64,000 nucleotides of DNA from Sphingomonas sp. R-74633 (lineage in GTDB: Bacteria > Pseudomonadota > Alphaproteobacteria > Sphingomonadales > Sphingomonadaceae). A program made the translations under genes and the position numbers. Location: NCBI RefSeq assembly GCF_013416555.1, contig NZ_JACCFG010000006.1:124001-188000 (forward strand), in the 5' to 3' direction. Positions 25,164 to 33,312 of this stretch are shown in pieces; position 1 is the stretch's first letter; each line of letters begins with the position of its first letter. The notes under the pieces were generated by a model. The model did not search any database. It was not told the DNA's origin and was given only the letters and a program-made list of their open reading frames with translations.

Positions 25164-26084
25164 ATGACCCGCCACTTTCTCGACCTGTCCGACGCCGGCG
25201 CCGCCGGCATCCAGGCGATGCTCGACGACGCGATCGCCCGCAAGGCGGCGCGCGCCGGCTGGCCCAAGGGCAAGGTCGATGCCGACGCCCCGCTCGCCGG
25301 CCGGGTTCTGGCGATGGTGTTCGAGAAGAACTCGACCCGTACCCGCGTCTCGTTCGACATGGCGATCCGCCAGCTCGGCGGCACCTCGATCGTGATGGAC
25401 GCCGGCTCGATGCAGCTCGGCCGCGGCGAGAGTATCGCCGATACCGCGCGGATTCTCTCGGGCTATGTCGACGCGATCATGATCCGCACCGATGATCACC
25501 AGAAGGTGGTCGACATGGCGAAATATGCCAGCGTGCCCGTGATCAACGGCCTGACCGACGCTTCGCACCCCTGCCAGATCATGGCGGACATGGAGACGAT
25601 CCTCGAGGCGGGCTTCGGCCTGCCGGGGCTCAAGGTCGCGTGGCTGGGCGACGGCAACAATGTCCTTGCCTCGATCATGGAGGCCGGTGGGCTGATGGGC
25701 TTCGACGTGGTCGCCGCCTGCCCGCAGGGCTATCAGCCGAGCGACGAGGATGTCGCCCGCGGCAAGGGCCGCGCACGCGTCGTCGGCACGCCGCAGGAAG
25801 CGGTGGAAGGCGCCGACATCATCGTCACCGATACCTGGATCTCGATGGGCCAGGCGCATGCCGAGACCAAGCTCGCCGCGATGATGCCCTTCCAGGTGAC
25901 CGAGGCGCTGATGGCCGAGGCCAAGCCCGGCGCCAAGTTCCTCCATTGCCTGCCCGCGCACCGCGGCGAGGAAGTGGTCGACGCGGTGATCGACGGCCCC
26001 CAGTCGCTGATCTGGCAGGAGGCGGAAAACCGTCTTCACGCGCAGAAGGCAGTATTGCGCTGGTGCTTCGGCCAGACTGGCTGA
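25164..26084 (+). CDS. argF: Ornithine carbamoyltransferase
   Basis: 306 residues. It makes citrulline from ornithine and carbamoyl phosphate. The carbamoyl-phosphate motif NSTRTRVSFD, the HPCQ motif and the ornithine-loop HCLPAHRGEE are all present. The start ATG is 7 bases beyond the end of a long inverted repeat that supplies its ribosome binding site. It is the second arginine gene after argD. Confidence 0.96.
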   Translation: MTRHFLDLSDAGAAGIQAMLDDAIARKAARAGWPKGKVDADAPLAGRVLAMVFEKNSTRTRVSFDMAIRQLGGTSIVMDAGSMQLGRGESIADTARILSGYVDAIMIRTDDHQKVVDMAKYASVPVINGLTDASHPCQIMADMETILEAGFGLPGLKVAWLGDGNNVLASIMEAGGLMGFDVVAACPQGYQPSDEDVARGKGRARVVGTPQEAVEGADIIVTDTWISMGQAHAETKLAAMMPFQVTEALMAEAKPGAKFLHCLPAHRGEEVVDAVIDGPQSLIWQEAENRLHAQKAVLRWCFGQTG

Positions 26085-26148
26085 GTTGTTTCGGAAGTCC
26101 GGCTTCCTACATTCGAGCCAACTTCCGACAACCTATGCCTGCAGGCAT
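26085..26148 (+). other. Two hairpins between argF and hslO
   Basis: TCGGAAGT (26091-26098) pairs with ACTTCCGA (26121-26128), extended outside by GTTG and CAAC. A perfect 14-base palindrome, ATGCCTGCAGGCAT, lies at 26135-26148. Neither has a T run. They could be a processing signal or part of the hslO leader. Confidence 0.35.
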
Positions 26149-26184
26149 GGCTCTGGTGATCGCCGGAGCAGCGAGGATTTCGAC

Positions 26185-27111
26185 GTGACCAACACCGCCC
26201 CCACCACCGATCTCGATCGCGTGATCGGCTTCACCATTCCCGGCCGCCACACCCGGGGCCGCGTTGCGCGGCTGGGGCCGGTGCTCGACGAGATCCTGTC
26301 CGCCCATGCCTATCCCGAGCAGATCGAGCGGCTGCTGGCCGAGGCGCTGACGCTGACCGCGCTGCTCGGCTCGACGCTCAAACAGGCCGAGGGCCAGATG
26401 ACGCTCCAGGCGCAGACCCAGGGCGGCATCGTCAGTCTGCTGGTGTGCGATTATAAGAATGGCGAGCTGCGCGGCTATGTGCAGTTCGACGAGAAGCGCC
26501 TGTCGCAGCTCGGCAAGAACCCGTCGCTCTATGCGCTGTTCAACAAGGGCCATCTGGCGATCACCTTCGACCAGGCGACCACCAAGGAGCGCTATCAGGG
26601 CATCGTCCCGCTCGACGGCGAATCGCTCGCTGAGGCGGCGCAGAGCTATTTCCTCCAGTCGGAGCAGATCCCAAGTCTGGTGCAGCTTGGCGCGGTGCGC
26701 GACAAGGCCAGCGGCAAGTGGATCGGCGGCGGCCTGTTCCTCCAGCATCTGCCCGAGGGCGAGGCCGGGCGTGAGCGGCTGCACGTGCGGCTCGACCATC
26801 CCGAATGGCAGCATGTCGAGGCGATGGGATCGACGATGGGCCTCGACGAGCTCGCCGATCCCGCGCTCCCGCTCGAGACGTTGGTCTGGCGGCTGTTCAA
26901 CGAGGAGGAAGAGGTGCGCCTCCTCGCCGGTGCGGCGCTGTCGCGCGGCTGCCGGTGCGACGCGGCGTACATCACCGACGTGCTCAGCAAGTTCCCCGAA
27001 GAGGAACGGGCCGAGATGGCGGACGAGACCGGCGTGATCAGCGTCGATTGCGCGTTCTGCTCGAAGAAATTCCCGGTGAAGCTCGCGGATTTCGTTCCGC
27101 CGGCGTTGTAA
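26185..27111 (+). CDS. hslO: Hsp33 redox-regulated chaperone
   Basis: 308 residues from GTG 26185, chosen because GAGG lies 9 bases upstream and the protein then matches family length. Hsp33 is activated by oxidation through loss of its zinc. The zinc Cys are present: C256 and C258 in GCRCD and C289, C292 in DCAFC. The N-terminal domain has the usual GRVARLGPVLDEIL and GQMTLQAQTQGGIVSLLV stretches. It lies downstream of argF but is separated by 100 bases. Confidence 0.95.
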   Translation: MTNTAPTTDLDRVIGFTIPGRHTRGRVARLGPVLDEILSAHAYPEQIERLLAEALTLTALLGSTLKQAEGQMTLQAQTQGGIVSLLVCDYKNGELRGYVQFDEKRLSQLGKNPSLYALFNKGHLAITFDQATTKERYQGIVPLDGESLAEAAQSYFLQSEQIPSLVQLGAVRDKASGKWIGGGLFLQHLPEGEAGRERLHVRLDHPEWQHVEAMGSTMGLDELADPALPLETLVWRLFNEEEEVRLLAGAALSRGCRCDAAYITDVLSKFPEEERAEMADETGVISVDCAFCSKKFPVKLADFVPPAL

Positions 27112-27177
27112 TTCGCCCAGATACCGCCATATCGGGGTGAAGGCGCGGATTTAGGTTCGCGCGGGAGGGTGTTGCGC

Positions 27178-27585
27178 ATGTTGTTCGGGCGTATGATGTG
27201 TGCGGCACTTGCCGTCGCATCCTTGTTTCTTGCAGTCGATGGGCCCGCCGTGGCGCATCGCGCGTCCACGCAGGGCGTGCTCACCCAGATCGAGCGCGGC
27301 CAGTGGCTGCTCAAGGAGCGGCTGGGCAGCGAGCGCAAGATCTGCTTCACCGCACCGGTGAACTTCATCCAGATCGGTCATGGCAACGCGCCGTGCGATC
27401 AGTTCGTGATCGGGCAGGACCAGCGCTCGACGACGATCAGCTACACCTGTTCGGGCCATGGCAAGGGCCGCACCACGGTGACGGTGGAAACGCCGCGGCT
27501 GGTCAAGATCGAGACGCAGGGCGTGCTCGACGGCGCGCCCTTCGAGCAGGAATATGAGGCGCGCCGCATCGGCGCGTGCAGCTGA
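27178..27585 (+). CDS. Small secreted protein, possibly DUF3617-like
   Basis: 135 residues. ATG 27178 is preferred because GGGAGGG lies 8 bases upstream; a GTG at 27169 falls inside that site. A signal peptide ends near VAHA. The mature part has three Cys (KICF, APCDQ, SYTC) plus a final RRIGACS resembling the C-terminal end of DUF3617 proteins. The beta-rich pattern fits a small periplasmic or outer-surface protein. Function unknown. Confidence 0.65.
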   Translation: MLFGRMMCAALAVASLFLAVDGPAVAHRASTQGVLTQIERGQWLLKERLGSERKICFTAPVNFIQIGHGNAPCDQFVIGQDQRSTTISYTCSGHGKGRTTVTVETPRLVKIETQGVLDGAPFEQEYEARRIGACS

Positions 27586-27605
27586 ACGGGTCTTAACCCT
27601 TATTT

Positions 27606-27725
27606 CACGGCTGCCGCGCTACCGTGACATTGCTCTTAGTGAGCACTTTCCTCTCTGGTATGGATTTTCCCTAACCTGGGCCGCCTTGGCGGCCCATTTT
27701 GCGTTATTTTGCTTTGCAGCAAAAT
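27606..27725 (+). promoter_or_regulatory. Multi-hairpin leader of queC
   Basis: Four stems follow one another: CACGG/CCGTG (27606-27626), TGCTC/GAGCA (27631-27645), the terminator-like stem at 27678-27695, and ATTTTGC/GCAAAAT (27706-27725). The last ends just before the queC ribosome site. This resembles an attenuated leader, but I cannot match it to a known preQ1 riboswitch class. Confidence 0.35.
27678..27700 (+). terminator. Intrinsic terminator upstream of queC
   Basis: GGGCCGCC (27678-27685) and GGCGGCCC (27688-27695) are perfect inverted copies, followed by ATTTT. It ends the preceding small gene or attenuates queC. Confidence 0.65.
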
Positions 27726-27743
27726 CCGGAGTAGGTCGCCGAA

Positions 27744-28427
27744 ATGGCTGACAGCGTTGCAATTATACTCGTTTCCGGCGGACTCGATTCGATGATCTCG
27801 GCTTCGCTCGCGCGCGAAGCGGGGCATCGGCTGTTCGCGCTTTCGTTCGACTATAACCAGCGCCACCAGGTCGAACTCGCCGCTGCGCGCCGCATCGCGT
27901 CCACGCTGGGCGCCGAGCGCCATGTCGTGATGCCGATGGACCTGCGCGCGTTCGGCGGATCGGCGCTCACCGCCGATATCGACGTGCCGAAGGAAGGCGT
28001 GGGCGACGATATCCCGGTCACCTATGTCCCGGCGCGCAATACCATCTTCCTCAGTCTCGCGCTCGGCTGGGCCGAAGCCGCGGGCGCACGCGACATCTAT
28101 ATCGGCGTCAACGCGCTCGATTATTCGGGCTATCCCGATTGCCGCCCCGAGTTCATCGAGGGGTTTGAGCGCCTTGCCGAGCTGGCGACCAAGGCGGGTG
28201 TCGAGGGTGAGCCCTTCCATATCCGTGCGCCGCTCCAGCACATGACCAAGGCGGACATCGTCCGCGAAGGGACGCGGCTGGGGCTCGACATGGGGCTGAG
28301 TTGGTCGTGCTACGATCCGGCGCCCGGCGGGCTGCATTGCGGGCTGTGCGACAGCTGCCGCCTGCGCGCGAAGGGCTTCGAGGAAGCCGGCATCCCCGAT
28401 CCGACGAAATACGCCACGAAGCCATGA
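27744..28427 (+). CDS. queC: 7-cyano-7-deazaguanine synthase
   Basis: 227 residues. QueC converts 7-carboxy-7-deazaguanine to preQ0 with ATP and ammonia. The PP-loop motif LVSGGLDS is at residues 9-16, SFDYNQRH follows, and the zinc Cys cluster HCGLCDSCRLR lies near the C-terminus with the expected upstream Cys in WSCYDP. Its stop overlaps the queE start (ATGA), so consecutive steps of the queuosine precursor path are coupled. Confidence 0.96.
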   Translation: MADSVAIILVSGGLDSMISASLAREAGHRLFALSFDYNQRHQVELAAARRIASTLGAERHVVMPMDLRAFGGSALTADIDVPKEGVGDDIPVTYVPARNTIFLSLALGWAEAAGARDIYIGVNALDYSGYPDCRPEFIEGFERLAELATKAGVEGEPFHIRAPLQHMTKADIVREGTRLGLDMGLSWSCYDPAPGGLHCGLCDSCRLRAKGFEEAGIPDPTKYATKP

Positions 28428-29056
28428 CCTATAGCGTCAAGGAGATGTTCCTCACGCTCCAGGGCGAGGGCGTGAACGCGGGAGCGCGTGCCGTGTTCGT
28501 GCGCTTCGCCGGCTGCAATCTGTGGACCGGGCGGGAGCAGGACCGGGCGAGCGCCGTCTGCCAGTTCTGCGACACCGAGTTCGTCGGCACCGACGGCGTT
28601 GGCGGCGGCAAGTTCGCCGATGCCGAGGCGCTGGCCGAGGCGGTGCTCGGGCATTGGGGCGAGGGCGCGGAGAAGCGCTTCGTGGTGCTCACCGGCGGCG
28701 AGCCGATGCTACAGGTCGACGATGCGCTGGTCGATGCGCTCCACGCGCGCGGCTTCCGCATCGCGATCGAGAGTAACGGCACGATCGCCGCGCATCCCGG
28801 GATCGACTGGGTGTGCATCAGCCCAAAGGCAGGCAGCGACGTGGTCCAGCGCTCGGGCGACGAGCTCAAGCTGGTCTGGCCGCAGGCAGGGACCGACGTC
28901 GAGGCGATCGAGCGCTGGGACTTCGCCAACTTCCTGATCCAGCCGATGGACAGCGTTGCGGCGCAGGAGAATATCGAGGCGGCGATCGCCTTTGCGATGG
29001 CGCGGCCGAAATGGCGGCTGACCTTGCAGACGCACAAGATGCTGGGGCTGCGCTAG
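28424..29056 (+). CDS. queE: 7-carboxy-7-deazaguanine synthase
   Basis: 210 residues, radical SAM enzyme that contracts the ring of 6-carboxytetrahydropterin. The iron-sulfur Cys are in CNLWTG...AVCQFC spaced C-x14-C-x2-C, the variant known from Burkholderia QueE, instead of C-x3-C-x2-C. The N-terminal MFLTLQGEG and VLTGGEPMLQ are typical. It is coupled to queC. QueD and QueF are not in the window. Confidence 0.94.
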   Translation: MTYSVKEMFLTLQGEGVNAGARAVFVRFAGCNLWTGREQDRASAVCQFCDTEFVGTDGVGGGKFADAEALAEAVLGHWGEGAEKRFVVLTGGEPMLQVDDALVDALHARGFRIAIESNGTIAAHPGIDWVCISPKAGSDVVQRSGDELKLVWPQAGTDVEAIERWDFANFLIQPMDSVAAQENIEAAIAFAMARPKWRLTLQTHKMLGLR

Positions 29057-29083
29057 TCGGGTCCGTCACACAGCCCCCAAACC

Positions 29084-29187
29084 GTCATCCCGGCCTTGTG
29101 CCGGGATCCGCTGGGAGGCTAGGCACGGACAAGAAGGCCGCGCCGGCGGGTGCGGCACGGTGGACCCCGGCACAAGGCCGGGGTGAC
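29084..29187. repeat. REPIN-like inverted-repeat doublet, GTCA(C/T)CCC type
   Basis: Left arm 29084-29111 and right arm 29160-29187 are inverted copies of the same 28-base unit as in the element at 18766-18871, with a 48-base GC-rich centre. It lies between queE and a convergent secreted-protein gene. Confidence 0.8.
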
Positions 29188-29220
29188 GATCATGTTGTTG
29201 GCAGGCAGATTACCAGCAGC

Positions 29221-29901
29221 TCAGTTGAGCAACAGCGGCCCGCACTTCTTGACCTGGTACATGCCCTTCTTCCAGCACTTGTCGTTGCCGAAGGGGGGCA
29301 TCTTCACGCCGTACATGCCGGTGACGACATAGCCCGACGGGCGATATTGCTCGCCCCAGGGGCCCAAGCTCGCGCGCAGTTCCTTGATGCGGTCCAGTGC
29401 CAGCTCGCTGAACTTGCCAGGCTTCACGAACACTGCGTCATGGCCGATTGCGGCGGCAGTCTGGCAGAAAGAGAGCTGCCCCTGAACAGTGGAAAATCCC
29501 GAGTAGATACGGGTGCCGTACTTGTCGAGCTCTAGCTGGCCCTGCTTCTTGTTCTTGTACGCTCTAATGAAATATTTCTCGAGCGTAGCGTATGAATCAC
29601 GCAACTCGGTCGAGTGATCCTTGATCAGCGAATTGTAATTGTCGACCGAGAGCAGGGTCGGCTCGAACTGGCACTGGAGAGCGGCGACGTTGAGTGCGGC
29701 GCGCAGGTTCCAGGCGAGCGCGGCGCGCAGCTCGTCAGCAGTGGCGCCCGGCAGCGCGGGGCCGGTCATGCCCGGCTCCTCGCCGGTGACGCGGCCGGTG
29801 GCCAGCGTGGCGGGCTTGAGGAAGAACTGCGCCGAAGCCGGCATGGCGGCGAACAGGCCAATCCCCCCGGCGAGCACGAGTGCGATACGCGATGCGAGCA
29901 T
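29221..29901 (-). CDS. Secreted hypothetical protein
   Basis: 226 residues with a signal peptide ending ASA-Q at about residue 24. The mature protein has a helical core (LRAALAWNLRAALNVAALQC; SYATLEKYFIRAYKNK) and four Cys (in LQCQF, LSFCQ, DKCWKK, KKCGP) that could form two disulfides in the periplasm. No Pfam family comes to mind; similar proteins are common in sphingomonads. Role unknown. Confidence 0.65.
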   Translation of the reverse strand: MLASRIALVLAGGIGLFAAMPASAQFFLKPATLATGRVTGEEPGMTGPALPGATADELRAALAWNLRAALNVAALQCQFEPTLLSVDNYNSLIKDHSTELRDSYATLEKYFIRAYKNKKQGQLELDKYGTRIYSGFSTVQGQLSFCQTAAAIGHDAVFVKPGKFSELALDRIKELRASLGPWGEQYRPSGYVVTGMYGVKMPPFGNDKCWKKGMYQVKKCGPLLLN

Positions 29902-30026
29902 GTTGCCCTCTAAAACTACCAGTTGAACCCCGTGGCACCGGGTTACGGTGTTTCGATTCCGGGCAGAAGCCCTTTTTTACCATATGAGCCGTGTCATCCC
30001 GGCATTTCATCGCAAAAGCGCAAAAG

Positions 30027-30056
30027 AAAAGGACCGCCCGGTCGCCCGGACGGCCC
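30027..30056 (-). terminator. Intrinsic terminator of the 79-residue lipoprotein gene
   Basis: On the minus strand an 11-bp GC-rich stem (arms 30046-30056 and 30031-30041, two G-T pairs) with a 4-base loop is followed by TTTTCTTTT. It lies 30 bases after the small lipoprotein gene. Confidence 0.75.
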
Positions 30057-30086
30057 CTTTCTTCAAACACTCAACCGAGCGCGAAA

Positions 30087-30326
30087 TTACATCGCGTTGG
30101 TGGTGTTCGTCGTCACGGTGGTGGTGGTGTTCTCGACAACCGCGCCGTTCTCGGTCGCGGCGGCGTCGATGTTCGTCACCATGGTGTCGGTGGTCACGTT
30201 CTCGGTCGGAACGACCTCGGTCGTGTTGGTCACGTTGGTCGACTCATTGCTGGTGCACGCCGAGGCCAGGAGGGCCGCGCCGGCGATCATCGAACCTGCA
30301 ACGATCTTCGAAATGACTGCACGCAT
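30087..30326 (-). CDS. Small Thr/Asn-rich lipoprotein
   Basis: 79 residues. A lipobox LLASAC ends the signal peptide, so the mature protein is lipid-anchored at Cys24. The mature 55 residues are nearly all Thr, Asn, Val, Glu and Ala (NTTEVVPTENVTTDTMVTN), low in complexity and probably unfolded. It has its own promoter region and terminator. No function known; similar small lipoproteins are common in sphingomonads. Confidence 0.7.
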   Translation of the reverse strand: MRAVISKIVAGSMIAGAALLASACTSNESTNVTNTTEVVPTENVTTDTMVTNIDAAATENGAVVENTTTTVTTNTTNAM

Positions 30327-30440
30327 GTAGAAAGCTCCCTAGATAATGGATCTGGATTACGGTTACGCCGCTTAATACCCAAACCGGAGTGGACATTAGA
30401 CGGTTCGGGCAAACCCCTCAAGACTCGAATTTACCTGGCC

Positions 30441-31085
30441 CTAGGTGAGAGCGTCCAAAAATGGCAAAAATGTGGCCCGTAGCGCCAAATCGAATTGCTC
30501 GTTCGTTACAGGCTTGCCCAGCGCGGCGGTGCTGGTGACCGGGAATTCGGCGATGCCGCAGGGCACGATCCCGTTGAAATCATTGAGGTTCGGCGAAAGG
30601 TTCACGGCGAAGCCGTGCATCGTTACCCATTGCCGGATGCGCACCCCGATCGCGCCGATCTTGGCTTCCTTGCCCGCCTGATCGAGCGTCCAAATCCCGA
30701 TCCGGCCCTCGGCGCGGAACGCCTCTATGCCCAATTCGCCCAGCGCGGCGATCACCCAGCCCTCCACGGCATGGACATAGCCGCGCACATCCCTTTTGCG
30801 GTTTCTAAGGTCGAGCATCAGATAGCCGATGCGCTGGCCGGGCCCGTGATAGGTGTAGCGCCCGCCGCGCCCGGTGCGGAAAACCGGGAAGCGCGCGGCA
30901 TCGACCAGCTCGCTGGCATCGGTCGCGCTGGTGCCGGCGGTGTATACCGGCGGGTGCTCGAGCAGCCAGATGCGTTCGGGGGCGGTTCCGGCGGTGAGCG
31001 CGGCGACATGCGCCTCCATCTCGGCCAGCGCGGCGCCATATTCGATCGGCTCCGGCGACACCCGCCATTCGATTTCCTTGGTCAT
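30441..31085 (-). CDS. lipB: Octanoyl-ACP:protein octanoyltransferase
   Basis: 214 residues from ATG 31085. LipB moves octanoate from ACP to lipoyl domains. Conserved parts: RIWLLEHPPVYTAGTSA, RGGRYTYHGPGQRIGY, catalytic Lys K142 in KEAKIGAIGVRI and the acyl Cys C176 in GIVPCGI. It is divergent from a membrane protein pair and monocistronic. Confidence 0.95.
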   Translation of the reverse strand: MTKEIEWRVSPEPIEYGAALAEMEAHVAALTAGTAPERIWLLEHPPVYTAGTSATDASELVDAARFPVFRTGRGGRYTYHGPGQRIGYLMLDLRNRKRDVRGYVHAVEGWVIAALGELGIEAFRAEGRIGIWTLDQAGKEAKIGAIGVRIRQWVTMHGFAVNLSPNLNDFNGIVPCGIAEFPVTSTAALGKPVTNEQFDLALRATFLPFLDALT

Positions 31086-31168
31086 GGGTGCGAATTGCGC
31101 ACGCCGAAGCGATTGCGCAAGCATTGGCAACATAATGTCGTGCGGCTAACACGCCGCAAAGGGAGGAC

Positions 31169-32011
31169 ATGGGTCGCATGGCGAAGATGGGCACCGTCTG
31201 GGATCGGACGGCGGAGTTTCTGAGCGACAACCTTCCGGCGGTGCTGCCGGTCGCGTTGCTCGCCTTCTTCGTTCCGGCCTGCGTCTCGGGCAATCTCGCG
31301 GTGATGGCCGACGGCGCCGATCCGCGGCTGGCGACCACGCTGGCGCTGGTCAACCTCCTGCTCGCGGTGATGCTGTTCTGGGGCTGGCTCTCGATCGTCG
31401 GCATGAGCATCGACAGCGCCCGGACCGCGCCGCCGCGGCGTGTCGTCGCGCGCCGGCTGCCGGCCGCGCTGCTCGTCTGGGTGGTGCTGTTCTGCATCGT
31501 CGCGGCAGTGATGATCGTCCCGGGCTCGCTGATCCTCGGGCTGTTCGGCGCGGACCTGGACGCGGTTGCGCGCGGGGACCGGTCCAGCATCAGCCAGCTG
31601 GCTTCGGGCGCGCTGGTGCTCTGGCTGATCCCGGTGAGCGCGGCGATCCTGTGGATGATGGCCCGGCTGATCCTCACGACTTCGATCATCGTCAACGAGC
31701 GGCGGGTGTTCGGCGCACTCGCACAGTCGTGGCGGCTGACGCGGGGGCATACGCTGCCGATCATCGGCGTCCTGCTCTTGTTCATCCTGGTTTCGCTGGT
31801 CGCGGTGCTGGCTGCCGCCACGGTGTTCGGCAGCATATTCGAGCTTGTCGCCGGGGGCGGCTCCGGGCTTTCGCTGGCCTTTGTGCTCACCTCCATCGCG
31901 CGGGCAGCAGTGCAGGCCATCCTGACGCTGGTCGCCGCCGCCTTCACCGCCAAGCTCTACCTCGCGCTCTCGTCCGAAGCCGGGCTGCGCGAAGGCGTGT
32001 ACACCGCATGA
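31169..32011 (+). CDS. Multi-TM membrane protein, GDPD-membrane-domain-like
   Basis: 280 residues, six likely membrane helices. The stretch VFGALAQSWRLTRGHTLPII matches the pattern of the glycerophosphodiester phosphodiesterase membrane domain family (DUF7847-like), but no catalytic domain is attached. The stop overlaps the start of a second protein of the same type. The two may form a heteromeric membrane complex. Function unknown. Confidence 0.7.
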   Translation: MGRMAKMGTVWDRTAEFLSDNLPAVLPVALLAFFVPACVSGNLAVMADGADPRLATTLALVNLLLAVMLFWGWLSIVGMSIDSARTAPPRRVVARRLPAALLVWVVLFCIVAAVMIVPGSLILGLFGADLDAVARGDRSSISQLASGALVLWLIPVSAAILWMMARLILTTSIIVNERRVFGALAQSWRLTRGHTLPIIGVLLLFILVSLVAVLAAATVFGSIFELVAGGGSGLSLAFVLTSIARAAVQAILTLVAAAFTAKLYLALSSEAGLREGVYTA

Positions 32012-32742
32012 GCTTCACCAGCCGGGGCATCCTCATCGATGCCGGCACCCTCTGGCGCGCCGAGCGCGAACTGCTCGTGCCGCTGGCGGGATTGTTCTTC
32101 GTCGTGCCGATGCTCGCCGCGATCCTGCTCATCGCGACGCTCGACGTGCCGGCGACGCCCGATCCGGAAAAGATGCGCGAAGCGCTGATGGCCTTTTACT
32201 GGGCGAATGCGCTGCCGATCTTCGCGATCAACCTCGTCTTCGATTTCGGCACTTTCGCGGTGTTCAACCTCTATCTTCAGGGCGGCGGACGCACGCTGGG
32301 CGAAGTGCTGGTGCTGACGCTTCGGCGCTTCCCGGTGTTCTTCGTGATCAACGTGATCGCCGGACTGCTCTTCTCGTTCGGGCTGTGGCTGATCCTGCCC
32401 GCCTTGTTCGCGCTTGCGCGGACCTGGCTCGCCGGGCCGGCCTATGCCGCGGCGCCCGAGCGCGGAATCGTCGACGCGTTTCGCCAGGGATGGCGGCGCA
32501 GCGCCGGGTTCAGCGGTCTGGCGCTACTGGCGGTCGGCACGATGATCTTCTTCTTCGGGCTGGGCGTGATCATCATCGCCAGCGGCATATTGGGCACGCT
32601 CGCCGGCCTGGTCGGCGGCAGCCAGGCAGTCGCGATCGTCTCGTATCTCACCACGGCGCTGCTCGGCGGCGCGGTATGGGCGGCGCTGGCGGTGGCGCGT
32701 GTTGCCGCCTATCGGCTCGGCGCACCCAAGCAGGGGATCTGA
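32008..32742 (+). CDS. Multi-TM membrane protein, paralogue of the preceding gene
   Basis: 244 residues, coupled by ATGA to the gene before. Six membrane helices are likely. GIVDAFRQGWRRSAGFSGLA is the counterpart of the SWRLTRGH segment of its neighbour, which suggests an old duplication. The 3' end overlaps the convergent GNAT gene by 34 bases. Confidence 0.7.
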   Translation: MSFTSRGILIDAGTLWRAERELLVPLAGLFFVVPMLAAILLIATLDVPATPDPEKMREALMAFYWANALPIFAINLVFDFGTFAVFNLYLQGGGRTLGEVLVLTLRRFPVFFVINVIAGLLFSFGLWLILPALFALARTWLAGPAYAAAPERGIVDAFRQGWRRSAGFSGLALLAVGTMIFFFGLGVIIIASGILGTLAGLVGGSQAVAIVSYLTTALLGGAVWAALAVARVAAYRLGAPKQGI

Positions 32743-33305
32743 GGCGCCGCGTCGCTCGCCAGCACCCCGGCGAGCCGCGGATCGGCAAAGGTCTCCACCG
32801 TGCGCTTGTACGGCACGAAGCCATGCTTGCGGTAGAAGCCGAGCGCGCCCGGATGGTCGAGCGTGCAGGTATGCACCCAGACCCGGCTGATCCCCGGCGC
32901 CCAGGCGAGCATCAGCGCATGCGCCATCAGCCAGTTGCCATGGCCCTTGCCGGCCAGCTCGGGCACCAGGCCGACAAAGCCCAGCTCGCACACCCCTTCG
33001 GCGCGGAAATCGAACTCGAGCATGCCGACTTCGATCCCCGCCCGGTCGACCACGGCGTGCACCCAAACCCTGGGGTCCTGGACGATCGCGCTCAGCCGGT
33101 CGTCGTCCATTACCAGCCGCGAGAACCACAGCCAGGGCTCGCCGACGCGGCGGAACAGCGCGCGGTACTTGGCCGGGTCAGGCGCGTTCCAGCGCACCAG
33201 CCGCAGCGCCGAATCGGGCAGGGGCCTTGGCCGCGGCCGCGCCAGCATCTCCAGCGCAGTCACGACCGTGGCGATCTGGTCGTTCGCGACCGGGATCAGG
33301 CCCAT
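32709..33305 (-). CDS. GNAT acetyltransferase
   Basis: 198 residues. The acetyl-CoA binding core is visible: CELGFVGLVPELAGKGHGN, then LMAHALMLAW and the C-terminal HPGALGFYRKHGFVPYKR. It is the last gene of the trmL-hemF-GNAT operon, 7 bases after hemF. The substrate is unknown. Its 3' end overlaps the convergent membrane protein gene. Confidence 0.85.
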   Translation of the reverse strand: MGLIPVANDQIATVVTALEMLARPRPRPLPDSALRLVRWNAPDPAKYRALFRRVGEPWLWFSRLVMDDDRLSAIVQDPRVWVHAVVDRAGIEVGMLEFDFRAEGVCELGFVGLVPELAGKGHGNWLMAHALMLAWAPGISRVWVHTCTLDHPGALGFYRKHGFVPYKRTVETFADPRLAGVLASDAAPQIPCLGAPSR

Positions 33306-33312
33306 GGGCAGC

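Noticed and set aside
29961..29976. GGGC-AGAA-GCCC followed by T run as a plus-strand terminator
   Set aside because: Only a 4-bp stem, and no plus-strand gene ends nearby.
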